Assembly: GCA_041398245.1 (NCBI GenBank)
Contig: JAWKVC010000001.1
Coordinates: 268,954-332,953 of the forward strand
DNA length: 64,000 nucleotides
From: UBA7672 sp041398245
Lineage (GTDB): Bacteria > Pseudomonadota > Alphaproteobacteria > Caulobacterales > Hyphomonadaceae
Reading direction: 5' to 3'
Shown piece by piece: positions 1 through 8,467 of this stretch. Each line of letters opens with the position of its first letter. Position 1 is the first letter of the stretch. The notes under the pieces were generated by a model. The model saw only the letters and a program-made list of their open reading frames with translations. It did no database searches and was not told the DNA's origin. A program made the position numbers and the translations under genes.

Positions 1-161
1 TCTGAGGCGAAGGCTTTCAGCGATCCGGTCGGAAAGCTGGACTGTTCCAGACAGCGCAGCATTTCCGCGCCGACAGCGCCCGTCGCGCCAACGACGGCGA
101 CCGTCTTCGCGCCGACGCCTGCACGGGCGCTTCGCTCTGCGGTCTCTACTGCCTGGGTCAC
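1..161 (-). CDS. asd: Aspartate-semialdehyde dehydrogenase, N-terminal fragment (runs off the window)
   Basis: Only the first ~53 codons lie in the window. The protein begins at a GTG preceded by AGGAG about eight bases upstream. After a short polar N-terminal stretch it shows the NADP-binding Rossmann signature VAVVGATGAVGAEML followed by a FP motif, which is the usual start of aspartate-beta-semialdehyde dehydrogenase. This enzyme makes aspartate semialdehyde for lysine/diaminopimelate, methionine and threonine synthesis in the cytoplasm. The N-terminus is about 15 residues longer than in many homologues, so a later start cannot be excluded. Other NAD(P)-binding reductases of the same superfamily (such as ArgC) are less likely because of the FP spacing. 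Confidence 0.8.
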   Translation of the reverse strand, partial: MTQAVETAERSARAGVGAKTVAVVGATGAVGAEMLRCLEQSSFPTGSLKAFAS

Positions 162-197
162 GAGGTCGTCTCCTGTTGGCCGGGAGACCGGGGCATG

Positions 198-226
198 AAA
201 AAGCCCCGGCCGGTTCCGGCGGGGCT
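198..226 (-). terminator. Rho-independent terminator between a small ORF and asd
   Basis: On the minus strand a GC-rich hairpin (AGCCCCG paired with CGGGGCT, interior CCGG/CCGG) runs straight into TTTTT. It ends about 37 bases before the asd GTG and about 16 bases after the stop of the 26-codon ORF. It is either the terminator of that small transcript or an attenuator for asd. Confidence 0.7.
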
Positions 227-241
227 ATCGGCTTGCTTCGG

Positions 242-322
242 CTAGTTCGTTACAGCCAAGCGCGCCATTCGCCCCGCACGGGCAATGGTCTTCCAGTAGC
301 GCTTGAAAAACGAACGTTGCAT
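242..322 (-). CDS. Putative small protein or leader peptide, 26 residues
   Basis: ATG-to-TAG ORF whose product begins MQRSFFKRYWK and ends MARLAVTN. It is strongly basic (seven Lys/Arg) with aromatic residues near the start, giving an amphipathic look. A weak AGAAG lies about eight bases before the ATG. A strong intrinsic terminator follows its stop codon, and asd starts 81 bases beyond the stop. No family is recognised. It could be a real small protein, a leader peptide that controls asd, or a chance ORF; the terminator placement is the main argument that something is transcribed here. It is not enriched in Lys, Thr or Met codons in the way a classical attenuator of the aspartate pathway would be. 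Confidence 0.35.
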   Translation of the reverse strand: MQRSFFKRYWKTIARAGRMARLAVTN

Positions 323-558
323 GGGGCCGAGCTTCTACGCGGAGCCTGCTCGCACGTCAACGCGCGCAATGCGGTTGGCCGCCGGGCAGCCATTTGAGCA
401 TTATTCTGCCTTTTCCGGTCCGAGCGGCAGGTAACCTACGCCGGGGCCCGGATAACGCGGGTTTTAACCCGGGCGGGTGGAGCATGCGTTGAACCATCCG
501 CTATGTCGGGGCGAGAGGATCGCTGCGGAAAAAGCCAGCGGGCTCAACGGGAGGACAG
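323..558. other. Intergenic region upstream of the SLC13 transporter and the small ORF
   Basis: No convincing gene. It holds a short hairpin (CGGGTTTTAACCCG near 459-472) and a GGAGG-type ribosome site (GGGAGGAC) directly before the transporter ATG. Promoters for both directions must lie here, but no box is clear enough to call. Confidence 0.4.
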
Positions 559-2052
559 ATGACGGATACCGCAGAGCCCGGGGCCGAAGGACCCGCTGAG
601 CCCTTCAAGCCCCGCTGGATCTTCCTGGGCGTCATCCTGGCCATCGTCATTCAGCTGCTGCCCCGGCCCGAGGGGCTCAGCCCCCAAGCCTGGCTCGTGG
701 TCTCAATGGTCGCCCTGATGGTGACCTGGTGGGTCTCCGAGGCGATCCCGATCCCGGCGACCTCGCTCGTGCCGATGGTGTTCCTGCCAATTGCCGGCGT
801 CTCGACCATTGCGCAGGCCGCCGCCCCGTATGCCGACCGAACAGTGATGCTGCTCCTCGGCGGTTTCATCATCGCCAAGTCGGTCGAGCGCTGGAACCTG
901 CATTCGCGCATCGCCCTGACCATCGTCTCGCGTGTGGGCTCCAGTCCTCATGCCCTCATCGGCGGCTTCATGATCGCCTCGGCCGCCTTGTCGATGTGGA
1001 TTTCAAACACGGCAACGACCATCATGCTGACGCCGATTGCGTTGTCGGTCGCCACAGCGGTCACGCTGCCGCGGGCGCGAACCGCGCCCTTCACAGTCGC
1101 GCTACTTCTGGGCGTCGCCTACTCCGCCTCCATCGGCGGGCTTGGCACGCTGATCGGTTCGCCGACCAACATCATCGTCGTGTCCAATCTCGAACGACTG
1201 CTGGATACGACGATCTCGTTCACGCAGTGGATGATGCTGGGCGTGCCGGTTGTCCTGCTGATGATCCCAGGTGGCTGGTTCCTGCTGACACGCTTCAGCG
1301 GCAATCTTCGCGACGGTCTGGATCCGGCAAAGGCTGGCCGGGACGTGGTCAACGCCGAACTCGCAGCGCTTGGCCGCATCAGCGGTCCGGAAGTGCGTGT
1401 CGCCCTGGTCTTCGCCGTCGTTGCCTTCTTCTGGGTGTCGCGCGACGCACTTCTTGTGAACATCACGATCGGCGACGTGAAGCCTTTCGCCGGCTTGACG
1501 GATCACGTGATTGCAATCGCGGGCGCGATCGCCCTTTTCCTCGTTCCGTCAGGATCCCGCACCGAGAGGGGAACCGCCCTGCTCGATTGGCGCACAGCCG
1601 AACGAATTCCGTGGGGCGCCCTGCTTCTGTTCGGCGGCGGCATATCCATGGCGACAGCTATCTCAAGCACGGGCCTTGCCGACTGGCTGGGCGGGTCGAT
1701 GATGGGCATCACGGCTTTGCCGACCTTCCTGATCGTCCTGGTCATCGCGACCTTCGTGATTTTCGCCACGGAGCTGACGTCCAACGTTGCAACAGCCACG
1801 ACGGTCATGCCGATCGTCGCCGGGCTGGTGATCGCAAGCGGCTCGGATCCCGTGCTGCTCGCAGCGCCTGTGGCAATGGCGGCCAGCTGCGCCTTCATGC
1901 TGCCGCTGGCAACGACGCCGAACGCGATTGTCTACGCCACCGGGCGCGTCAGCATCCCGCGGATGGCGAGGATGGGCATCCTCGTAAACGTGTGGGGCAT
2001 CGTGGTCATTTCAGGGATGTGTTTCCTCCTCACACCCCTGATCTTCGGTTGA
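559..2052 (+). CDS. SLC13/DASS family anion (dicarboxylate) transporter
   Basis: A 497-residue polytopic inner-membrane protein. It carries the two family repeats, each with an SNT motif: SNTATTIMLTPIA near residue 150 and ELTSNVATATTVMPI near residue 400. LIGSPTN near residue 210 matches the conserved substrate/sodium-binding loop of the divalent-anion:sodium symporters (VcINDY, NaDC type). The expected role is uptake of C4-dicarboxylates, citrate or sulfate with sodium; the substrate cannot be read from sequence. The start is well supported by GGGAGGAC seven bases upstream. The next gene is convergent and ends six bases after this stop. Length is normal for the family. Confidence 0.88.
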   Translation: MTDTAEPGAEGPAEPFKPRWIFLGVILAIVIQLLPRPEGLSPQAWLVVSMVALMVTWWVSEAIPIPATSLVPMVFLPIAGVSTIAQAAAPYADRTVMLLLGGFIIAKSVERWNLHSRIALTIVSRVGSSPHALIGGFMIASAALSMWISNTATTIMLTPIALSVATAVTLPRARTAPFTVALLLGVAYSASIGGLGTLIGSPTNIIVVSNLERLLDTTISFTQWMMLGVPVVLLMIPGGWFLLTRFSGNLRDGLDPAKAGRDVVNAELAALGRISGPEVRVALVFAVVAFFWVSRDALLVNITIGDVKPFAGLTDHVIAIAGAIALFLVPSGSRTERGTALLDWRTAERIPWGALLLFGGGISMATAISSTGLADWLGGSMMGITALPTFLIVLVIATFVIFATELTSNVATATTVMPIVAGLVIASGSDPVLLAAPVAMAASCAFMLPLATTPNAIVYATGRVSIPRMARMGILVNVWGIVVISGMCFLLTPLIFG

Positions 2053-2058
2053 GCAGCC

Positions 2059-3162
2059 TCACCCCGACGATGGAACGCGGACGGTAACGGGGCCAGCTCC
2101 AGCCGGCCGCGGCTTTGGCGGAACGAAGTCAACGCGGGTGTCGATCGCCCGCGCTTCGGCGTCGCTCAACCCGGCGTCCTTGAGCGCCCAGACGAGGGCT
2201 TCGGCCGCAGGAACCTCAACGTCTGGCGGCACGCCGTTGGCTTCCCAGTCCCAACCCGTCGCGGGATCAAATGTACGCCCTACAGGAACGAAGGTGGAGA
2301 AGCCGTTGGGCAGCTCCTTCGAGAAACCAAAATGCCCAGCGCCTGCACTCGTCTCACCAACGCGCGTCGATCGTCCCGATATCTTGAGCGCCAGAAGGAA
2401 GTGTTCTGCGGCCGAGCCGGAAAATCCGGACTGCAGGACATACAGTTTGGTGTTGGCCAGGCGCGGATGTTCCGATGGGCTTACAAAGTGCTGCAGCAAC
2501 ACTCTTCCGGGTGGCGCCTCAAGTGTGCGGAACGTCGGTCCCTCCACGAACATCCCCGGCAGTTTTGCGGCGGCCGACTGTGTCGTCTCCATCTGCACGA
2601 GATCGACGGATGATGTGAACAGGTCGGAGAACATGAGGTCCATCTCGCTCATGCCGCCGCCGCGATTGCCGCGCACGTCGACGATGAGCGTCTTGACGCC
2701 GGCGTTCGCGGCAAGGAACTGCTCGACATCCGCCATCGTTTCCGGATCGCCCGGGAAGACGCCGAAGCGAATGTAGGCAATGTCAGGCGTGAGTTTCTCG
2801 GAAGATTCGACCGCCTTCATCCCCGGTCCGGGCCCGGCGCTGCGAATAATGCGCGGACCTCCCGCGCCGGCTGGCGGCAAGGGCGCCAGCAACCGCAGGT
2901 GCTTGTCGGCCTTCACGGCCACAAGGTCTTCCGTAACCCGTTGGGCAAATTCAAAGTCGTCGCCAGCGGCGTAAGCAGGATCGTGCGCCTTGCCCCGCAG
3001 AACGTCGGCGTATTGCTTGCCGATGGCGGGATAGACGTAATCCTGCTGGAGAGCGTCCGCCAGCGCCTCAACAACCTCGGCGCGCTTGTCGGCAGGCGTC
3101 TGCGCCAACCCGACAGGCGTCGACACAAGCGCCGCCGCGATTCCCCATCCGATCCGCCGCAT
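2059..3162 (-). CDS. S41 family (C-terminal processing) peptidase, exported
   Basis: A 367-residue protein starting with a signal peptide (MRRIGWGIAAALVSTPVGLAQ). The chosen ATG has GGAGAG seven bases upstream; the frame stays open further upstream, but that part is the large palindrome and is unlikely to be coding. The S41 catalytic core is visible: DVRGNRGGG (nucleophile region), then QSGFSGSAAEHF, which carries the candidate catalytic Ser, and the family tail motif NGVPPDVEVP. No PDZ domain is evident, so it resembles the short tricorn/S41 hydrolases rather than CtpA. Likely periplasmic. Divergent from the esterase gene at 3352. Confidence 0.85.
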   Translation of the reverse strand: MRRIGWGIAAALVSTPVGLAQTPADKRAEVVEALADALQQDYVYPAIGKQYADVLRGKAHDPAYAAGDDFEFAQRVTEDLVAVKADKHLRLLAPLPPAGAGGPRIIRSAGPGPGMKAVESSEKLTPDIAYIRFGVFPGDPETMADVEQFLAANAGVKTLIVDVRGNRGGGMSEMDLMFSDLFTSSVDLVQMETTQSAAAKLPGMFVEGPTFRTLEAPPGRVLLQHFVSPSEHPRLANTKLYVLQSGFSGSAAEHFLLALKISGRSTRVGETSAGAGHFGFSKELPNGFSTFVPVGRTFDPATGWDWEANGVPPDVEVPAAEALVWALKDAGLSDAEARAIDTRVDFVPPKPRPAGAGPVTVRVPSSG

Positions 3163-3197
3163 TGAATCTCTCCTCACCCTTCGCCGCAGATTCCTTC

Positions 3198-3291
3198 GGA
3201 AATGACCGGCAAGTCCATCCGCAGGTCTGTCCGGACAGGGGAATTCCGCTGTCCGGACGACCTGCCTGGTCACGGCTTGCCGGGATTTCGT
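3198..3291. repeat. Long imperfect palindrome between divergent genes
   Basis: The two arms share GGAAATgACCGGCAAG, GCAGGTC, GTCCGGACAG and half of the central GGAATTCC in mirrored order; the centre is at about 3244. The best-matched core is 3221-3265, with only one extra base in one arm. Outer arms start near 3198 and end near 3291. It fills much of the 190-base gap between the S41 peptidase and the esterase gene, and no coding role is apparent. Confidence 0.8.
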
Positions 3292-3351
3292 GATTTCCCT
3301 ATCATCTATAGGGAAGCCGCCGGCAGTGCGGCCCATCGGGGAGATACAACC

Positions 3352-4413
3352 ATGCTGAGCGCCGTACTTCGCCTGTGCGCGGGAATTTCAGTCGCAGCTC
3401 TCGCGGCCTGCCAGACCGCGCCACAGCCGGAATCCATAACCCTGCTAGGCGTGCCTTGCGCCAGCCCGCCGCCGCAGCATTGCCCTGACACAGCGTGCCC
3501 CGGCGATCTTACGTCCGCGCCCGGCAACGCCACCGATCCAAGGAACGACGACAACCGCGCCTACTATCTCGACTACCCCTGTGATCTGAAGCCTGGCGAG
3601 AAGGTCACCTTCGTGTTGAACCTCCACGGCGGGGGCTCCATTGCCAACTGGCAGCGCCACTATTTCCCCATCATGGACTTCAAGGAGAAATACCGACTCG
3701 TTGTTGCAACGCCCTATGGTCCAGGCGGCATCTGGCGTGGCGAGCGCGATGACGAACACCTGCATCATATTGTGCAGGATGTCGAAAACGCGCTTGGTCG
3801 CGAGAACATCAAGGCGTTCTGGCTTGCCGGACATTCGTTCGGCGGTCAGACCTCCAACCGTCTCATCAATAGCGATCCCTTCTTCCAGGAACGGGTCGAC
3901 GGGTGGGTCTCGCTGTCTGGCGGACGTCTCGGATCAAAGCGGGAAGACATTCGCGCGCCGATACCGCGCGGAACCCCACCGCCGCCGCCTGCTACGCCAC
4001 CCGCGGGCGGCGCGGCTCCGCCCGCGGGACCGGGCGGACTTGCTGCAGACGCTTCCATTCTACCGCCGAAGCCGTTCTCGTTCATCTATGAGGCTGGCGA
4101 ACACGAATACACCGACGCGGGTGTACCGAAGAAGTCGCCATGGGCAGCGAAGCTTGGCTGCGGATCGCAGAACGCCCCGCGCGAGGTGGTCGATACCAAG
4201 GCCGGTTATGTCTACGACGGGCGCCCGCAGGAAAACCGCAATAGCGTCTGGGGGCTCGACCCCCGCCCCGGCAAGGCGCTTATCTGGACCTATCCGGGCT
4301 GCACGGACGGACGCGTCGTCGCCGACATCTCCCGGCTGGACAAGGGACACACCGAAGGGCTTGAGCCCAACATTACGGAAGAGATCATCAAGCTGATGCT
4401 CTCGGCGAGCTGA
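3352..4413 (+). CDS. Alpha/beta-hydrolase (esterase-like) lipoprotein
   Basis: A 353-residue protein with a lipoprotein signal (MLSAVLRLCAGISVAALAAC; lipobox LAAC, lipidated Cys about residue 20). LNLHGGG gives the oxyanion-hole region and AGHSFGG is a GxSxG nucleophile elbow (Ser about residue 167), as in the esterase/depolymerase branch of the alpha/beta hydrolases. A proline/alanine/glycine-rich stretch of about 35 residues sits between the nucleophile and the C-terminal part with the likely His (DKGHTEG). GGGGAG precedes the start. Probably an outer-membrane- or periplasm-facing esterase; the substrate is unknown. Four bases separate its stop from the convergent carboxylase gene. Confidence 0.75.
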   Translation: MLSAVLRLCAGISVAALAACQTAPQPESITLLGVPCASPPPQHCPDTACPGDLTSAPGNATDPRNDDNRAYYLDYPCDLKPGEKVTFVLNLHGGGSIANWQRHYFPIMDFKEKYRLVVATPYGPGGIWRGERDDEHLHHIVQDVENALGRENIKAFWLAGHSFGGQTSNRLINSDPFFQERVDGWVSLSGGRLGSKREDIRAPIPRGTPPPPPATPPAGGAAPPAGPGGLAADASILPPKPFSFIYEAGEHEYTDAGVPKKSPWAAKLGCGSQNAPREVVDTKAGYVYDGRPQENRNSVWGLDPRPGKALIWTYPGCTDGRVVADISRLDKGHTEGLEPNITEEIIKLMLSAS

Positions 4414-4417
4414 TCGC

Positions 4418-6427
4418 CTATTCGGCTGCCGGCTCCAGCCTGACGAGGACAGCGCCCTCGACGGTCTGGACGCCGGCGGTTGCATCAACCGCCGCCACCA
4501 CGCCATCACGCGGCGCCGCGAGCGTATGCTCCATCTTCATGGCTTCCATGACGACCAGCGCATCGCCACGCTTTACCGACTGGCCCGCAGCGGCCTTGAC
4601 CTCAAGAATCTTGCCCGGCATCGGCGCGCGAATATCATCACCCGCCGCCAGGCCTTCGATGGCGTTGGAGTAGTCCGGCCGCCGCAGCGCCATCGCCCGC
4701 CCACGCGCGAAGACCACCGGCCCGTCGCGCAGGTCGCGCACCACACCCATCACGTCGACACCCTGAATCGCTCCCGACACGAGCACGCCGTCCGGCAATG
4801 GCGCTGCATCGATTTCGATCTCCAATGCCTCGCCATCGACAATCGCCTGCGCGTCGCCCCCGGCGTCCGGCGTCAGCACAACCGTGTGCGTCTCTCCACC
4901 CACATCGAACAGGAAGGTCGCCCGCCCGGGCGCATTGATACGGAATCCGTCGGCCTGGCTCCATGGATCGGCACCATCCGACGCCATCGCCCCCAGTCCC
5001 GCCGCGCCGATCACGAGCAGTTCGGCAAGCTCCGCATCATCGAGGTCAGCCAGCTCGTTGATGTTCGCCTCGACCAGATTGGTTGTCGCCTCTCCCATCC
5101 GGAACGAATCGTTGTCCAGCAGGTTGGCGAGCAATGCCGCATTCGTGGCTACGGGCCACACTTCCGCTTCACGCAGGCCCTGCGCCAGCGCATCGAGCGC
5201 TTCATCGCGTGTGGGCGCATGTGCGATCGCCTTGGCGATCATGCTGTCATAGGTCGCAGGAACAATGTCGCCTTCGTCCACCGCGCTATCGAGCCGCAGC
5301 GTAGCCGGGCCGCCGTCTTCCGCCGTGAAGGCCGACAGATCGAATGCCTCCAGCTGTCCTGACGACGGAAGGAAGCCCCGCGCCGGGTCTTCGGCGCAGA
5401 GCCGCGCTTCAACCGCATGGCCCAGCAATTCGATCTCGGACTGCTTCGGCAGTTTCTCGCCTGCCGCCACGCGCAGCTGCAGTTCCACAAGATCCAGTCC
5501 CGTGATCATCTCCGTCACCGGGTGCTCGACCTGTAGCCGCGTATTCATTTCCATGAACCAGAAGCCGTCCGGCCGCAGCGCGCCCGATCCATCCACGATG
5601 AACTCGATGGTGCCAGCATTGCGATAGCCGACCGCCTTCGCCGCCATGATGGCTGCGCCAGTCATCGCTTCGCGGACCTCGGCCGTCATCCCCGGCGCAG
5701 GCGCCTCCTCGATGACTTTCTGGCGCCGCCGCTGCAGCGAGCAGTCCCGCTCGAATAGGTGGATGTAGTTGCCATGGCTGTCGCCAAAGACCTGCACTTC
5801 GATATGGCGCGGGCTTTCGACGAACTTCTCCACCAGCACGCGGTCATCGCCGAAACTCGCCTTGGCCTCGCGTTGCGCGCTGGTCAGGGCGGCATCGAAA
5901 TCCTTGTCGCTGTCGACGCGACGCATTCCGCGTCCGCCGCCGCCTGCAACGGCCTTGATCAGCACCGGATAGCCAATCTTCTTCGCCGCCGCTTTCAGCG
6001 TCTTCAGGCTCTGGTCTTCGCCATGGTAGCCGGGCGTCACAGGCACGCCGTGCTTTTCCATCAGCGCCTTGGCGGCGTCCTTGAGGCCCATGGCGCGGAT
6101 CGCCTCCGGCGGCGGCCCGATCCAGGTCAGCCCGGCCTTCGCTACAGCTTCTGCAAAACCGGCATTCTCCGACAGGAAGCCATAGCCCGGGTGGATCGCT
6201 TCGGCCCCGGTATCCAGCGCAGCCTCGATGATCGCCTCGCCGCGCAGATAGCTTTCGGCGGCGGGCGGCGGGCCGATCCACACAGCGTCATCCGCCTCAC
6301 GCACAAACGCCGTGCCCGCATCCGCATCCGAGTAGACGGCGACCGTCCTCAGCCCGAGCCTGCGGGCTGTTCGCATAATGCGTCGGGAGATTTCGCCGCG
6401 ATTGGCGATAAGGATCGATGAAAACAT
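4418..6427 (-). CDS. liuD: 3-methylcrotonyl-CoA carboxylase, biotin-carrying alpha subunit
   Basis: A 669-residue biotin-dependent carboxylase subunit. The N-terminal biotin carboxylase domain starts SSILIANRGEISRR, with the ATP-grasp glycine loop GGGGRGMRRV and EMNTRLQVEHPVTE. A linker (BT) domain follows, then the biotinyl domain with AMKM, the biotinylated Lys being about residue 631. It carboxylates biotin with bicarbonate and ATP for transfer to 3-methylcrotonyl-CoA in leucine breakdown. The start was placed at MFSSILIANRG because the preceding 14 codons are not conserved-looking. Assignment to MCC rather than propionyl- or geranyl-CoA carboxylase rests on the MCC-type beta subunit (10128-11750) and the hydratase in the same minus-strand cluster; the two subunits are separated by four other genes. 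Confidence 0.88.
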   Translation of the reverse strand: MFSSILIANRGEISRRIMRTARRLGLRTVAVYSDADAGTAFVREADDAVWIGPPPAAESYLRGEAIIEAALDTGAEAIHPGYGFLSENAGFAEAVAKAGLTWIGPPPEAIRAMGLKDAAKALMEKHGVPVTPGYHGEDQSLKTLKAAAKKIGYPVLIKAVAGGGGRGMRRVDSDKDFDAALTSAQREAKASFGDDRVLVEKFVESPRHIEVQVFGDSHGNYIHLFERDCSLQRRRQKVIEEAPAPGMTAEVREAMTGAAIMAAKAVGYRNAGTIEFIVDGSGALRPDGFWFMEMNTRLQVEHPVTEMITGLDLVELQLRVAAGEKLPKQSEIELLGHAVEARLCAEDPARGFLPSSGQLEAFDLSAFTAEDGGPATLRLDSAVDEGDIVPATYDSMIAKAIAHAPTRDEALDALAQGLREAEVWPVATNAALLANLLDNDSFRMGEATTNLVEANINELADLDDAELAELLVIGAAGLGAMASDGADPWSQADGFRINAPGRATFLFDVGGETHTVVLTPDAGGDAQAIVDGEALEIEIDAAPLPDGVLVSGAIQGVDVMGVVRDLRDGPVVFARGRAMALRRPDYSNAIEGLAAGDDIRAPMPGKILEVKAAAGQSVKRGDALVVMEAMKMEHTLAAPRDGVVAAVDATAGVQTVEGAVLVRLEPAAE

Positions 6428-6520
6428 GGCCGGCAAACTAGGCTGCGCCGCGCGTTGTTGAAAGCACAATCAGAGGCAGGGACTTACAGATTTCCGCGCC
6501 ACTTGCCGCAAATCGACGCT

Positions 6521-7511
6521 CTATCCCGCCACCCCGACGACAATGATCGCCACAAGAAAAAAGGGAGAGCCTCAGAATGCAAATAGCATCAGCACCGGCG
6601 TTCACAGGAGGAAAACCAGCCGGAGATTGTAGCTCTCCCTTCATCTGGAAAAAAGGCATGGATGGGAATGGCAAGGATCCACCAGGGAGAGATCAGACTT
6701 ACTATGCCCGGAATGTAGGACAGCAGCGAAAGTGCGATGAAAAAAGCAGCGACAGAAGCTGAGTGAATGAGAATGTAGACTGTGTGGTCGAACAGCGTCA
6801 CGCCGCGCTTCCAGAAGAACAGAAACCACACAAAAGGCAGCGAGATCGGCACCCAGCAGGAAGGCGAATTTGTAGGCCGCATTCTGGTCTTGTAGAAGGC
6901 CAGCTCGGGGTTTTCAACTTGTGCCGGATCTTCTCGTCGAGCCCGGCCCAGCTCGTGTTTACCTTGATGTCGCCCCGCTCATAAGCTTCACGTATCTGCG
7001 TATAGATGTCCTTGTGCGTGTCGGCTGGATGCGCCTGCGTCGCTCCGCCTGCACCATCAGCTGTATGCACAGGCGCTGCCGCCCCACCCTCGGCCAGTTC
7101 CACGACCTCCACCTCGGATCAACGCCCAGGTTTGCCCGCCGGTGAAGGCAAAGACAGCGAACATCGAGAAGATGACCAGCAGGAACATCGCCAGCGGTGA
7201 AATGTAACGCGCACGCTTCCCGTGGATGTATTCGCGCGTCAGCGTACCCGGACGAAAGACCAGTAGCGGCAGTGTGCGCCACGCCCGCGTATCAAAATGG
7301 ATGATGCCGTGGAGAAACTCCTCCACCATGTGGCCAAGCGTACGGTGGATATGCGTCGGCTGCCCGCACGCTTGGCAGAACTTGCCGGAAAGGTCCGCCC
7401 CGCAGTTGGAGCACGCGCCGTAACCGTCCGCTCCGTGCTCACCCTTCTCGACCGCGCCCGCAACGAGACCGGCCGTGACTGCGGCTCCCACCGCTTCAAC
7501 TTCCCGCTCAT
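6521..7511 (-). pseudogene. DUF3667 membrane protein, broken by several single-base indels
   Basis: Pieces of one ~330-residue protein can be read across changing frames. The N-terminus has a CxxC...CxxC zinc ribbon (GACSNCGADL, GKFCQACGQP), then the DUF3667 core HFDTRAWRTLPLLVFRPG and GKRARYISPLAMFLL. The frame changes near 7115. The next part (GLDEKIRHKLK) is followed by further changes near 6906, 6880 and 6862, then ISLPFVWFLFFWKRGVTLF, with more changes near 6785 and 6750; the last codons read VAIIVVGVAG and end in TAG at 6521. A further indel near 7497 would restore an ATG start at 7511; otherwise a GTG at 7491 could serve. Function of the family is unknown. It sits inside the leucine-degradation cluster between DUF817 and liuD. 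Confidence 0.75.
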
Positions 7512-7605
7512 CCCGCGCCCCCGTTACCGTCCGTCCAGTATCCCGAGTTCAACCCATTCACCACGCCAACAGAAGAAGTCGAACCTTCCGTGTGCTTGAC
7601 AGGCT

Positions 7606-8442
7606 CTACCGGTGCACCGCCGCCACCAGCACGAAGCTGATCAGCATCAGGAGATACCACGAGCCCAGCTTGTCGAACGAGACCATGCCGCGCCAGCCGG
7701 TTTCCTGACCCGGATAGGCCCACGCCTGCGCGAACGTGCCGATGTTTTCCGCAAACCAGATGAACAGCGCAACCAGCACAAGGCCGAGCAGGAGCGGCAT
7801 GGGTCGCTCCGCCCGGTCTGGCCGATAATACAGCATGCAAGGCCCGTAGATCGCCGCGCTGGCGAGGAACAGCGCCAGCCGGACATCCGGCAGCCAATGG
7901 TGAGTAAAGAAGTTCACATAGACCAGCGCCGCCAGCAGGGCCTGCAGCCAGATCGGCGGAAACCGTACGAAGCGGAAATCCATGATGCGCCAGCTGCGCG
8001 CGATAAAGCTACCCACGGCGGCATACATGAATCCAGAGAACAGTGGCACGCCGGCAATCCGAAGGATCGAGTCCTCGGGATAGATCCACGATCCGGCGCC
8101 GGTCTTGAAGATCTCCATCGCCGTTCCGACGACGTGAAAGACGAAGATCACCCGCGCCTCGCCCCACGTCTCGAGCCGCGTCGCCAGCATGGCGGCCTGG
8201 ATCGCCAGCGCCGAGAGCGTCAGAAAATCGTAGCGCGCGAGCGGAGCATCCGCCGGATAATACAGGAAGGTCGCCAGAAGCAGCGCCAGCATCAGGCCGC
8301 CGAAAAGGCACGACCAGGCCTGCTTCACGCCAAACGAAATGAACTCGAACAGGAAGCCGGTCGCCGGGCCGCGGACGAAGGCGGCGCGCCACGCCTCGCG
8401 ACGAGCGTGTAGCCAGGCTTCCATCTTGAGGCGGCGCGACAT
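7606..8442 (-). CDS. DUF817 family integral membrane protein
   Basis: A 278-residue, tryptophan- and phenylalanine-rich protein with seven or eight predicted membrane segments. The pattern EFISFGVKQAWSCLFG near the start, EIFKTGAGSWIYPE in the middle and WFAENIGTFAQAWAYPGQ near the end matches DUF817. The family has no established function. Its start lies 25 bases after the stop of the hydratase gene, so it is probably cotranscribed with the leucine-catabolism genes. It is followed at 95 bases by the broken DUF3667 gene. Codon use looks like that of its neighbours. Confidence 0.8.
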   Translation of the reverse strand: MSRRLKMEAWLHARREAWRAAFVRGPATGFLFEFISFGVKQAWSCLFGGLMLALLLATFLYYPADAPLARYDFLTLSALAIQAAMLATRLETWGEARVIFVFHVVGTAMEIFKTGAGSWIYPEDSILRIAGVPLFSGFMYAAVGSFIARSWRIMDFRFVRFPPIWLQALLAALVYVNFFTHHWLPDVRLALFLASAAIYGPCMLYYRPDRAERPMPLLLGLVLVALFIWFAENIGTFAQAWAYPGQETGWRGMVSFDKLGSWYLLMLISFVLVAAVHR

Positions 8443-8467
8443 CGTGCAGCTATGCCGCGATCAGGGC

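Noticed and set aside
3163..3336. Longer start for the S41 peptidase
   Set aside because: The extra 58 codons lie in the palindrome and precede a normal signal peptide with its own ribosome site.
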